From an uncultured Opitutia bacterium (lineage in GTDB: Bacteria; Verrucomicrobiota; Verrucomicrobiia; Opitutales; UBA953), in the NCBI GenBank assembly GCA_945957395.1, contig CAMFKE010000006.1:185322-249321 (forward strand): DNA of 64,000 nucleotides, in the 5' to 3' direction. Below are positions 20,901 to 29,400 of this stretch, piece by piece. Position 1 is the stretch's first letter; each line of letters opens with the position of its first letter. Position numbers and translations under genes: made by a program. The notes beneath the pieces were generated by a model. It worked only from the letters and a program-made list of their open reading frames with translations, was not told the origin of the DNA and ran no database searches.

Positions 20901-22606
20901 TAGCGACCCGAGGCGGCCGGCTTGAGCGCCACGCTCCCGGCTTCCACAACGCCCGAGACGGTGACCGTGCCGGCGGCGCCCGTGCCGTTGCCGAACACGG
21001 CGTCCTCGCCGCGCGTCCAGTTCTGATTGTCCACGCCGAGACTCACGCTGCGCCAACGCGTGTCGGTGGCGTTCCAGACGCCGGATCCGTCCTGCGCGCC
21101 CGCAGTGAGCGGATCGGCGTCCCACTGCCAGCCGACGACCTGGGACCCGGTGAGCGCGGTCACGCGGATGTTGGCGAAGTGGCCGAGGCCGTCGGCGCCG
21201 TTGTCGAGGTATTCGATCTTGTACCAGACCGAGCGGTAGCGGTCCGGATTGAGAGGCGCCACGCCGTAGGCGGCGGTGTCGGCGACGGTACTCAGGCTCT
21301 GGCTGAAATCCTTTTCCACGAAGGTCTCACCCACCGTGAGCAGGCCCATGTAAACGCGGTTGAGGTCGACGACCACGCCGGGCGTGTTGGTGGGCGTACC
21401 CACGCCCGGATAGGCGTCGACATGACTGCGGTAGTAGAAGTCGAGAATCTGCTGATTGGCGGTCCACTCTCCGAGACCGGTGGTGGCATTGACCGCAAAA
21501 GTCTCCCCCGGGCGGTAAATGGACGCGTTGTAATAAACATCCGCATACGGATTCTTCACCCCGTAGGCGAGCTCGGCTCCGGTCTTGCCGTTGGTCACGA
21601 CCTGGCGGTCGGCCATGTCGTCGTAAAGGCGGATGACAGCCGTTCCGTCGGCGCTGCGCGCGGTGATGTCATTGACACTGGCGAAGTGCTTCTGCTGCAG
21701 CCAGCCGTTCTGCGCCTTCTGGCGCGGTGTTAGGCCCTGATTTCCGGGGTAGGCCGCCATCACCGAGTAGGAGTGGCCGTACTCGACGACGCCGGTGCCG
21801 ATGGGCAGGTTTTGCACTGCACCCGTACCGAAGCCCGAGGTCGCCACATACTGCTTGGTCACATAGTCGTAGCGGTACTGATTGGTCGTCGAAGGCGTCG
21901 AGTAACTGCGGGCGTGGCTGAGGCTCAGGTTGTGCCCGAGTTCGTGCAGGATGGTCGACGCGATGGTGTAGGAGAACCAGGTCTGCGAATAGCCGGAGCC
22001 ACTGGACGCCCCGGTGCCCAGGCCCGCGCTGCCGGCTGCGTTGTTGGGATTGTTGATGATGCCACCGGTGTCGTTACCAAAGAAATTCATCACATAGCCG
22101 TAGTTGCCGGCGAGGGTCACGCCCATCGTGGGCAACACGGAGCTATATGCGGCACCCGTGCTCCAGAGAGTCCCGTCCGGGCGGGGATCCAGCGGCACAT
22201 CGATAATGTCGAAAACCAGATCAAGCTGCCCACCAGAGACTTGGGCATAATAGGCGCGCGCCTCGTTGGCACGCTGAGCGAGAGTGGCGGCCCAAGTGCT
22301 GGAGCCCCGCATCTGCGTATAGATGTCCGGGTCATCCGCACCGCGATACCACAACATGGCCACACGCCAGGTCCCTTGGTTGTGCGCCGTGGTGCGCGCG
22401 TCTCCCGCGAAAAAGCCGTTCGGGTCGGCAAGGGGCGTCGGCGAATAAATGTCTATCGCCGGCACCGCGGCGGTCGACTGCGCATACACCCCGCTCTGTT
22501 CCACGGATTCAACCGGCGCACAATCCGGACACTCATCGGCGAAAACCGGCACGGACGCGAAGGACAGCAGCGAGGCGGCGGCGAGGAACTTCAGGGGCAG
22601 TCGCAT
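11906..22606 (-). CDS. Giant PEP-CTERM protein: metzincin domain plus autotransporter-type repeats
   Basis: About 3566 residues. Signal peptide 1-23 (cleavage VFA-DE). Residues about 60-320 form a protease-like domain with HELGHNLSLSH (His221, Glu222, His225, His231) and a Met-turn-like YSVMAAYP (Met283): a metzincin pattern, possibly M11-like. Residues from about 600 contain some twenty autotransporter-associated beta-strand repeats (core TLTLSGANTYTGATTV). A PA14-like module occurs near residue 1670 (WYDIDLRVFN). The tail is VPEPSTYG, a hydrophobic helix, then Arg-rich RRRRRATKE: a PEP-CTERM exosortase signal. There is no autotransporter barrel, so surface display is probably exosortase-dependent. 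It is paralogous to the gene at 23492. An ATG at 22624 is an alternative start. Confidence 0.9.
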   Translation of the reverse strand: MRLPLKFLAAASLLSFASVPVFADECPDCAPVESVEQSGVYAQSTAAVPAIDIYSPTPLADPNGFFAGDARTTAHNQGTWRVAMLWYRGADDPDIYTQMRGSSTWAATLAQRANEARAYYAQVSGGQLDLVFDIIDVPLDPRPDGTLWSTGAAYSSVLPTMGVTLAGNYGYVMNFFGNDTGGIINNPNNAAGSAGLGTGASSGSGYSQTWFSYTIASTILHELGHNLSLSHARSYSTPSTTNQYRYDYVTKQYVATSGFGTGAVQNLPIGTGVVEYGHSYSVMAAYPGNQGLTPRQKAQNGWLQQKHFASVNDITARSADGTAVIRLYDDMADRQVVTNGKTGAELAYGVKNPYADVYYNASIYRPGETFAVNATTGLGEWTANQQILDFYYRSHVDAYPGVGTPTNTPGVVVDLNRVYMGLLTVGETFVEKDFSQSLSTVADTAAYGVAPLNPDRYRSVWYKIEYLDNGADGLGHFANIRVTALTGSQVVGWQWDADPLTAGAQDGSGVWNATDTRWRSVSLGVDNQNWTRGEDAVFGNGTGAAGTVTVSGVVEAGSVALKPAASGRYTFVSDGVNGGTLKLGAGGLVAEADALLAGAIDLTRTQIWSISKGKTVELTGTLTHTNGSVLNKMGQGTLLLSTNRTWSGGLAVLEGAASQTASQNYSGNGSLSLGEFARYSVDGGTLTLGNGKNVTGSWGTLFLNAGGTASAPEVDFLGASTISPKIQLSAGDHHLRTAGTAVLSGAISGSGNIVKSGTGSLSLNSDNTFTGSVTVNAGNLILSSWEATRSVNNVTLSAGKLLLDTEVTGGSIAIGNLVGAAGTSISATTSGDAGVRTLDIHQTFDAVHAGTVVDGDATRRVGLAKSGAATLTLAATNTYTGATTVNAGTLRAGATNAFGVNSAVTVASGATLDAAGYSQSIGSLSGAGAVTLGAGTLTTGSDNASTAFSGVISGAGGLVKNGSGALTLSGQNTYTGVTRVNGGEIRLDFEHAAVDADIIHGASFLELAGGEVVFVGRAGATLTQSFSSTKVLGGVSALRIVRNGGTWFDIDLGELIHTGGTLDFLGSTGDEEGARFITSTGSAGAMLPGGAWATVDGLDWAAKDATNRYIVAYTGYLDIPTGSGIILDSPTANVRITEGGAGPVTLGASRVTVNSVLMGAEVSAGVIDTAGKTLVTGAIAVAANARPLTVGVAVNDGVLNGASGALTLLSNLSTSDGALTVNARIADAGATPLALIVSGGAHAGVVALAGDNTYTGGTTLASGVTLRVGAGGASGTLGTGAVTMDAGTHLVFNRSDSYTLSNLVSGGGDFTQSGPGLLTLAANNTYTGGTHVTGGMLRVGAGGTSGALGTGSIDIGAAGTLEYNRSDSVTLANSITGSGAFVKSGTGLLAVTSLNGGFTGSVTVNAGTLEARADTGIEAPSALGAGSNAITVNAAGTLLFANRFAAGLHSGAVTVNGGKITVNGLDNSFAGGNTVTFDTAAGAVNGTGQWRMRDAGSVVVTAAASGSTISVSSLTLTEPDSGTYRFHVADGASAADLTISSAITGQTGGESLTKTGAGTLKLTGTNLHSGGTFVTEGRLLVGGGSNLGTGAVTLGSATLSFTNEGLRRTTLSGSTMDIASAATGTLVTTDFGPLHNTTGTVVPGSTTYAYTGKIFLTAGQWSFGEHFDDGAYLKLNDQVLLNNGVWNAATSGSITLAADGWYDIDLRVFNGSGGVGSAGGTWAGKGIGIKQGAATTDGSQYTRLDLGALGSSFIATGDISVANDMVLTGAGVVDTSAVQGGSSVVFSGNLSGAGSLTKLGASALVLSGANTNTGATTVTGGTLRLGSAGAFGGKGALAIGAGATFDANGQAFETSGLSGAGSLVTGGATVTVAPVSGASSAFSGVIAGAGGLTKSGLSTQVLTGANTYTGATTVNEGTLRLDFTQGAASVVSSASELVLAGGRLEVVGHATQSRTQTFAATRLTTETSATVSLTSTGAQVVLDLGVLTRTSGGAIDFVLDANPTTNRIRVAGFTAGERLGDWATVNGGSAFAALSADGTSIVAFEGGFTAIDVRGGGTRSQVIGNDGAMDVRIIQGGTTVSDVTLAQSSTAVKSLMVTASDAASIRLAEGQVLRVAGTGGVGAIVHGGTSGGLALGTVVNQGRLTAGEGGAAELILNNAHPAHAITVNAVVADNGGALSLTKAGAGTVSLYADSTYTGDTAIAAGTLRLDGASTLGGGSYAGAIANAGVLVHASSANQTLSGVISGAGSLVKESASSTLTLAGENTYSGGTTVTAGTLRVVSGGGLGAGGLNVGSGASVIVDAPSSVLTLGAPGTMSGNLALSAGTLRLGAAGALNGEGAVALASGSTLDAAGQSFGVGALSGSGSVTLGGATASVGSGDFSGAISGAGGLTKTGAGTLTLSGSNAYTGATTISGGRLVVGGSGQLGAAGTHSGTFANAGTLEIATSADQTLSGVISGTGSLVKSGTGTLTLSGTNTFTGSVTVASGVVKLVSSAAFGASNTDVGKVTVASGGAIDLNGVGNTNYGVTIAGAGTDGRGAIFNTRAATSTSQIQLPKMRLSGDATVGGTHNFAMIASGYGATTLDLAGFTLTKSGANTMYLASTNATAGTLRVASGSLAFGLTNAGTGFTGAATALALDDAAGVSLAVNKSSFVGSLSGGGAAGGHVSLGANTLTVGALGTDTTYSGVISGTGALTKVGAGTLTLTGVNAYTGATTLSAGTLKVGGAGQLNAGAYAGSLVNDGTFEYASSANQTLSGVISGAGALVKSGAGTLTLSGANTYAGATTVQAGSLVVTGSLASDITVGAGTTLGGAGSTTGSLTFADGATFVAAGTPFSASSGLAFQGGLSVVFDTAPTAGTKALFHYGTTLNGNLSLLSASTVRASFSDDAVNKSVLVNVTCLSDVWNTASGNWDVGSSLNWSNGSDGKFFQGDSVTFNDPAVASTVTLVGALLPSAVTVNNANAYTFSGSGSIGGSSTLTKNGAGTLTLATVNTYTGETAVNAGTLRLGVAGALGGGSVSIASGATLDAAGYAFSVGALSGNGTLSLGGGVASVASGDFAGTVTGAGVFTKVGAETLTLRGQNSFTGDISIAAGTLKLDGAGRLGAGAYAGAIANAGVLELGSSAAQTLSGVISGTGSLVKSGAGALTLSGANTYAGGTSITGGSLSVSSAGNLGTGGVHIDSAGSLAISFSSGTQTISSNLTGSGAVSKSGNGILVLSGSNSTFSGTYTLGAGDLVFNSAGAENGAPSVVVNGGRFVLSNPFANGTATIGNLSGTGGSITTLYNSTTGIRTLGVNQTVNGTYSGALTGEVTGRQLGLSKTGSATLTLSGANTYTGGTTINGGTLLVGVTSASATTGALGAASGAVVVNSGGRLNTGLAGTDYLLRNAVTVNSGGTLMGSGILSGAVNFGAGAIVAPGNSVDTLTFTNGATFASGSVYEWEIQGAAPSVAGVDFDQILVTGGTLNAQAGSILKVTSLGVDYTNAFWRTGRSFMVVDAQSPGTFTGAFTLDTSAAGPLAGFGAWSMTVSNGDLYAVWSAVPEPSTYGLMGVGALAVAAVARRRRRATKE
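16602..16900. repeat. 299-bp block identical to 30063-30361
   Basis: By direct comparison this stretch of the first giant gene appears base-identical to 30063-30361 of the second. The surrounding sequence differs at many third positions. It encodes part of the repeat region. Confidence 0.85.
19640..20614. repeat. 975-bp block identical to 33098-34072
   Basis: By eye the two stretches are identical over the full 975 bp. The identity breaks abruptly on both sides (upstream of GAAGTCGAGGCGG, and at AATAATTC versus AATAGTTC). It encodes repeats in the N-proximal third of both giant proteins, and is the longest of four identical blocks. Confidence 0.9.
20955..21289. repeat. 335-bp block identical to 34413-34747
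   Basis: Identical stretch shared with the second giant gene at the same relative offset (13458 bp) as the 975-bp block. It covers the junction between the protease-like domain and the first repeats. It is bounded by single-base differences at 20954 and 21290. Confidence 0.85.
21744..22036. repeat. 293-bp block identical to 35196-35488 (protease active site)
   Basis: Identical stretch encoding the HELGHNLSLSH zinc site and Met-turn of both giant proteins. Its offset (13452 bp) differs from that of the neighbouring block by 6 bp, owing to small indels in the diverged sequence between them. Confidence 0.85.
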
Positions 22607-22854
22607 GGAGAACGGGCGCGCCACCGCGAAAAAACGCGGTGACTCACGGGACAGGGGTGGGGATGGGGTGGGGGTAAAGGCCGTCGGGCGGTAAGCCTTT
22701 CAGACCGGGAGAGCGGGTTAATGAATCCGACCACCCGGTCGGCAATAGGCATTCAAAGGACCCGGGAAAGCACCCCGGCCAAAAACCAGGAAACACCCCG
22801 GTTTGATTAAAAACTATCTTATGAAAACCCCGTCGCGCGCTCCGTAACCTCTTA
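22607..22854 (-). promoter_or_regulatory. Upstream region of the first giant gene
   Basis: 248 bp between the asparaginase stop and the giant gene start. It contains the only clearly A+T-rich patch nearby (about 22803-22828: TTGATTAAAAACTATCTTAT on the plus strand), which probably holds the promoter. I cannot assign -35/-10 boxes with confidence. No gene was seen. Confidence 0.35.
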
Positions 22855-23355
22855 CTAACAGCTCTGAAACCTTCCCGCCTCCCGATTCTTTTTCACACAT
22901 CCCGCCTCGAACACCCTACCGTTCATCGCGACATACACGCCCTCCGGCAGCAGCTGCGTGGCGGCGGCGGCGAAGCCGATGTTGAAGTTCGCATCCGTCT
23001 CCCGCATGAGCGCAGGCTGCATGGCGCCGGTCAGCACCACGGTCCTGCCGGGCACCCTGCCCTTCAGATACGCCGCCGTCACCGGCATGGTATCCGTCCC
23101 ATGCGTGACCAACACGCGCCGACACGGCGCCTTCACGACGGCGTCACATATGCGCTGCCGGTCCTCATCGGTGAGTTCCAGACTGTCCTTCCGACACACC
23201 GAAACGACGCTGACCGGGTGGTCGACACCGGCGCCGGCGAGCAAGCCCGGCGCGGCGGGTTCGCCGCAGGAGAAGGCGCTGAGAGCGTCGAAGTAGACCT
23301 TGTCGAGCGTGCCGCCGGTGGCGACGACATGGAGCGGTTCGGGGGCGAATGGCAT
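22855..23355 (-). CDS. Half-length asparaginase-domain protein
   Basis: Protein of 166 residues from MPFAPEPLHV (ATG at 23355). It carries the two type-I/II asparaginase signature threonines: VVATGGTLDKVYFD (first Thr) and VTHGTDTMPVTAAYL (second Thr plus Asp). The protein stops after the N-terminal domain; classical asparaginases are about 330 residues. Free-standing N-domain proteins of this size exist in proteobacteria as 'asparaginase domain-containing protein', so it may be intact rather than truncated. It sits between the two giant paralogues on the same strand. Confidence 0.8.
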   Translation of the reverse strand: MPFAPEPLHVVATGGTLDKVYFDALSAFSCGEPAAPGLLAGAGVDHPVSVVSVCRKDSLELTDEDRQRICDAVVKAPCRRVLVTHGTDTMPVTAAYLKGRVPGRTVVLTGAMQPALMRETDANFNIGFAAAATQLLPEGVYVAMNGRVFEAGCVKKNREAGRFQSC

Positions 23356-23433
23356 GCGCGCAACTTGATGAAGCGCCCGGCGGTAGCGAAGCGCGAAATG
23401 CGGCGAGGCGCGCCGCCAGTCGGTGCAGAAATG

Positions 23434-23463
23434 AAAAAAGCCCCGGGCGTCGAAGCCCGGGGC
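23434..23463 (-). terminator. Rho-independent terminator of the second giant gene
   Basis: Perfect 9-bp stem GCCCCGGGC (23440-23448) / GCCCGGGGC (23455-23463) with loop GTCGAA. A six-T run follows on the minus strand (23434-23439). It lies 28 bp beyond the stop codon of the minus-strand giant gene and before the asparaginase gene. The stem resembles the terminator of the first giant gene. Confidence 0.88.
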
Positions 23464-23491
23464 CGTCTTTCGTTTGCGCTGAGCAGCGCGC

Positions 23492-26400
23492 TCAGCGTCC
23501 GCCGGCGCGACGGCGGCGGCGGGCCACGGCCGCCACGGCGAGCGCACCCGCACCCAGCAGGCCGTAGGTGGACGGCTCGGGAACGGCGGTAGAGGCGGTC
23601 CACACGGCGAACAGGTCGCCGTTCGCCGCGCTCACGCTCCACGCTCCTCGACCGGCGAAGGCGCCCGCCGCGGAAGTATCCGTTGTGAACACGCCGGCGA
23701 TGGCACCGGAACCCTGTGCGTCCACGACCAGGAAGGTGCGGTCGAAGCCCCAGTAGGCGTTCGAGTAATCCACGCCCAGTGAAGTCACCTTCAGGATCGC
23801 ACCGGACTGCACGGTGAGCGTACCCGCTGTGACCAGTATCTGGTCGAAGTCGGCACCGGCCACGGAAGGCGTCGCCCCCTGGATCTCCCACGCATAAACC
23901 GAGCCGGCCTCGAAGGTCGTGGCGCCGGAAACGGTGAGCGTATCTACCGAGTTGCCGGGGGCGACAACCGCGCCGGACTTGAAGGCGAGCGAACCCGACA
24001 GAAGGCCCGAGCCCATCAGGGCGCCTCCCGAGTTCACGGTCACGGCGTTGCGCAGCAGGTAATCGGTGCCCGCCAGGCCTGTGTTCAGGCGGCCTCCGGA
24101 GTTGACGACGACCGCGCCGGACGCCGCGCCGAGCGCGCCCGAGGTCGTACTCGCGCTGGTGACACCGACCAGCAGCGTGCCGCCGTTGATCGTGGTGCCG
24201 CCCGTGTAGGTGTTGGCGCCGGAGAGCGTCAGCGTGCCCGCGCCGGATTTCGACAGGGCGCCGGCACCCGAGACGACGCCCGTCAGCGAATGATCCGCGG
24301 CTCCGGAGAAGCCGAGTGAGCCGCCATTGATGGCGGTCGCGCCGGAATAGTTCGCGGCGCCGGAGAGCGTGAGCGCACCCGTGCCGGACTTGGTGAGGCC
24401 GCCCGTGCCGGTGATGGTGCCCGCGTATTCGGTGGAGGTGTTCAGCGCCCCCACGGTGAGCGTGGCGGTCAGCGTGGTGTTGCCACCGTTGGCTCCGCCG
24501 CCGGAGATCGAACCCAGCGAGGAGTTCTTGTTCACCGTCAACGAGGCGCCGGCCGCATCGTCCAACACCAGCGACACCCCGGTGCCGGTGACGCCACTGC
24601 CGCCGTTGGTCACGCCGAGGGCGAGACCGCCCTGCGCGAGGCGAAGGGTACCCGCCGTCAGCGTGCTGCTCGCGAGGGCGACGGTGTTGGCGCCGACCTT
24701 CGTGAGCGTATACCCGGCGAGGTCGAGCGAGGTCGCGCCATAGCCGTTCGTCAGCAGCGCCCAATTGCCGGCGCCACCCACGGCGGCGTCGGCCGCGAGG
24801 CGCAGGTTGGAGAGCTGGGCTGAGCCGTTGCCGATGCCGCCGCCGGTATTGGTCAACGCGCCGGTCCCGCCCACGCCGCTGCCGGCGATGGTGTAGCCGT
24901 AGGTCGCGTCGGAGACTCCGTTCAAGTCGACCGCGCCGCCGGAATTCACCGTGACTTGCGCGACCGATTTTCCGGTCCAGACCGCGCCGAAGGCGTTGCT
25001 GCGGCCGACCTTGACGGTGCCGGAGTTCACGACCGTCGCACCCGTGTAGGTGTTCGCCCCCGAGAGCGTGAGCGTGCCCGCGCCGTCCTTGGTCAGCGTG
25101 CCCGCGCCGGAGATGACACCGGAGAGCGTCTGGTTCTGGTTCGTGCCGACGATGAGCGAACCCGCGTTGGCGATGGCGCCGGCGTATACGCCGGAGGCGC
25201 CGAGTCGTCCGTTCGCGCCGAGCTCCAGCGTGCCCGCGTTGATGGTGGTGGCGCCGGTGTAGGTGTTGGCGGTGTCGAGCGTCAGCCTGCCCGTGCCGGA
25301 CTTCGTGAGCGTGGCGGAGCCGGTGATGGCGCCCGTACCCGAGAAGGTGTAGGCGTTGACATTGTTCACCGACACGGACGACGGCGCGAGCGCTCCCGCG
25401 AGCGTAACCATGGAGGCGACCGCGGGGTCGTTGAAGGTCACGCTGTCGCCGTTGAAGAACTTGCTGTCGGAGCCGTTGCTCCAGTTGAGGCTGGTGCCCA
25501 CATCCCAGGTTCCGGAGGTGGTGTTCCACACGCCCGCGAGGTTCGAGACGGTGACGGTCACCGACTTGTTCACCGTGTCGTCGGCGAACGCGGCGTGCGC
25601 CGAGCTCGTGGAGAGCAGGGCCACATTGCCGGTGAGCGTGGTGCCATAGTTGAACAGCGTGCGCGTGCCGGCCGCGGGCGTGGCGTCGAACACCACATTC
25701 AGCGCGCCTTGCAGGGTCACGCCGCCGGTGGCGGTGAGCGTGCCCGCATCGGCCGCGAAGGCCGCGCCGTCGGCGAAGGTGACGGAACCCGTGGTTGAGC
25801 CCGCGCCGCCGAACACGGCGCCTGCGGCGACGGAGAACGAGGAGGCGTTCGTGCCGGTGAGCACCAGTCGGCCCGCACCCACCGAGGTCGCCCCCGCGTA
25901 AGTGTTATTACCCGACAGCGTCAGCGTACCGGCGCCGATTTTCGACAGGCCGCCCGGCCCGTCAATCGCCCCCGAGGCGGTTATGGCAAAGCCATTGGTG
26001 TCGAAGGTGGAGACGGTGGCCGCATTCGAGGTCATGGTGGCCGACCAGGTCGCCGCGGCGGTGGCGCGCAGGGTGCCGCCGTTCAGGACGACCTTGTCTG
26101 CCGCCGAGGCGCTCGCGATACCGCCCGCACCGAGTTCGACCACGCCGTTGGTGGATAGCGTCAACGTGTCGGCCGCACCGCTAGCACCGCTCGCATCGAG
26201 CTGGATACCGTAGGCCTTGACCGTGGCCAAACTCACGCCGCCGCCGACGGACAGCCGGCCGTTGCCGTCCCATCCGATGTTCAACACACGGGCGGAGCCG
26301 GAATTCGAGGCGAGGCCCGAGGCGTCAAGCACGCCTCCCGAGATGTCATACAAGGCCGTGTTGGAGCCGGCCGAGTAATGGCCAAGGCGGAAACCGCTGC

Positions 26401-29400
26401 CGCCGGAGAGCAGCGTGACGCTGCCGCCCGTCTGCAGGATCGTGCCGCTGCCGCCGGAGCCGGAGCCGACATTGATGTACTGCGTGGTGAGCGAGGCGCC
26501 GTCGCCGATGTTGAGCACGGCGTTGGCGGCCGTGCCGTTCGACAGCGATACGGAGGGCGCCGTGACCGACGCGCCCGAGGCGAGCGTGATGGCGCCGGAA
26601 GACACCGCAAGGGCGCTACCGGTGGAGGCACCCGAAATCACGATCGTGCCCCCGGTGACGGAGGTGGTGCCGGTGTAGGTGTTCACTCCGGAGAGCGTGA
26701 GCGTGCCCGCAGTGCTCTTGGTCAGCGCCGCGGCGCCCGCGAGGTTCGCGGAGACCGTGCCCGACTGCAACGCGAACGAGGTGCCGGTGAGCGTGCCGCC
26801 CGAGCCCAGGATGGAGCCGGAGGTCAGCGTGACCGCGCCGACCGTGTCGGAGTACGCGCCCATATTGACCGTGCCGCCGGAAACCGTGAGGGCGCCGGCA
26901 CCGAGCGCATCGGAGCCGCCCATCGCGAGCGTGCCGCCGGACACGGTGGTCGTGCCGGTGTGGGTGTTTACGCCCGAGAGCGTGAGCGTGCCCGAGCCCG
27001 TCTTGGTCAGCGCGCCCGCGCCGGTTATCGAACCAGCGAAATTGCCGGAGGAAACCGTGGCGACGGCCGAACCCAGCGTGAGCGAGCCCGCGCCGGTGAG
27101 CGCCGAGGTGGCGAAGCTGTTGCCATTGGCGTCGAAGGTGGCGCCCGCGGCCACGCTCAGCGCGCCGCCGCCGGTGAACGCGGAGAGGTTGCCCAGGCGC
27201 AGCGTGCCGCCGTTGACGGAGACATTGCCGGTGAAGGTGCTGGCAGTGCCGAGGGTGAGCGTGCCCGCGCCGGACTTCGTGATGCCGGAGGCGCCGACGA
27301 TGCGACCGGTGCCGGCGAAGGTGTAATCGTTCGACGACGACACCGTGACGGCCGCCGGCGCGAGGTCGCCCGTGAGCGTGACCGTGGCGGCGACGCCGGG
27401 GTCGTTGAACACCACGCTGTCGCCAGCATAGAACCTACCTTCCGCGCCGTTCGTCCAATTGGCGTTCACGCCGTTGTCCCAAGTGCCGGAGGCGGTGTTC
27501 CAGACATCGGTTTTCGTCACCTGCGTGGCGACGATGCGTTTGTTCGCCGTGTCATCCGTGAACACGGCGCGCGCGTTCACCGCGCTCATCAGGGCGAGGT
27601 TGCCGGTGAGCGTGGAACCGTAGGTGAGCACCACGCTGCCCGCCGTGGAAGGCAGGGCGTCGAAACTCACGGCCAGCGCGCCCTGCAGCGTCACGCCCGA
27701 GGCGGTGAAGCCGGTGCCGGAGACGGAATAGCCCGCGCCGTCCGCAAAGGTCAGCGAACCAGTCGTGGAACCCGCGCCGCCGAGTGTGGCGCCGGAGGCC
27801 ACGGTGAGGGCGGAGGTGAGCGAACCGGAGACCAGCAGGGAGCCGGACTGCACGGCGGTGCCGCCGGCGTAAGTGTTCACACCCGAGAGCGTGAGCGCGC
27901 CCGCGCCGGTTTTCACGAAGGATCCCGAGCCCGTGATGGCGTTGGCCAGCGTACGCGCGCCCGTGTTGTTCACCGCCAGCACACCGTTGTTGGTGATGGC
28001 GGAGGCCGTCGCCAGCGCGCCGTCCGTCGCGCCGTCGCCGAGGCGCAGGGTGCCCGCGTTGATGACCGTGGCGCCCGTGTAGGTGTTCGTGCCGGCGAGC
28101 GTGAGCGTGCCGGTGCCGGTTTTCACCAGGCTTCCGTTCGCGCCAGAGAGGACGCCCGCGTAGGTGGTGTCGGTGTTGAGCGCGCCGACGGTGAGCGTGT
28201 TCGCGCCCAGCGCCGCATTGCCGCCCGCCGCGCCGCCGCCGGCCAGCGAGCCGAGGGTGGAGTTCCGGTTCACCGTCACCGCCACGCCCGCGACATTGTC
28301 GAGCGTGAGCGAGGCGGCTTCACCCGACACGCCGGAACCGGCAGCGGTCACGCCGAGAGCGAGGCCGCCCTGCGAGACGCGGATGGCGCCCGCGGTGAGC
28401 GAGGTGGAGGCGAGGCTGATCGTGTTCGTGCCGGTCTTGGTCAGCGTGTATCCGGCGAGGTCGAGCGTGGTGGCGCCCCAGCCGTTGGTGAGCAGCGCCC
28501 AATGGCCCGTGCCGCCGATGGAGGCGTCGCCCGCCAACAGCAGGTTGGAGAGCTGCGAGGTGCTCGTGCCGATGTTGCCGCCGGTGTTGGTGATGGCGCC
28601 TGTCCCGCCCACGCCGGTACCGGCGATGGTGTAGCCGTAGGTGGCGTCGCCGACCCCGTTGAGGTCGACCGCGCCGCCGGCGTTCACCGTGATCTGCGCG
28701 ACGGACTTGTTCGCCCACACGCCGCCGAAGGCCCGGTTGCGCCCGATCTTGACGGTGCCCGCGTTGATGACGGTGGCGCCCGAGTAGGTGTTCGTGCCGG
28801 AGAGCGTGAGCGTGCCAGCGCCCGACTTGGCCAGCGTGCCAGCGCCGGAGATGACACCCGAGAGCGTCTGGTCGGACGAGGTGGAGACTTCCAGCGCGCC
28901 CGCGTTGGTGATGGCGCCGGCGTAGGCGCCCGCGCCGAGGCGGCCCGCGCCGCCAAGCGTGAGCTTGCCGGCGGCGATGGTGGTGGCGCCGGTGTAGCTG
29001 TTGTCACCCGAGAGGGTCAGGTCGCCGACGCCCGTGTAGCTCAGCGCGCCCGTGCCGCCGATGCCGCCGGCGAAGTTGCCGGAGGAAACCGTGACGGTGC
29101 CTGCGCCGAGCGACAGGGTGCCCGCGCCGGTCAGCGAGGTGGTCGTGAAGGATTGGCCGGCGGCGTCGAGCGTGGCGCCCGAAGCGATGGCGACGGAGCC
29201 GTTGCCGCCGAGCGCGCCCGCGACGCCCAGGCGCAGGGTGCCGACGGACACCGTGGTGCCGCCCGAGTAAGTGTTTTCACCCGACAGGGTGAGCGTGGAG
29301 GCGGCGCTTTCCTTGACGAGCGCGCCGGAGCCCGAAATCACGCCCGAGAGCGTCTGATTCGATGCCGAGGCGAAGACGAGCGTGCCGGCGTTCGCGATGG

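Noticed and set aside
12000..22600. Plus-strand open frames of several hundred codons opposite the first giant gene
   Set aside because: Same reason: low stop-codon frequency in antisense of G+C-rich repeats.
22855..23553. Longer asparaginase start (about 66 extra residues)
   Set aside because: The extension runs antisense through the terminator and into the tail of the second giant gene; ATG at 23355 begins at the family N terminus.
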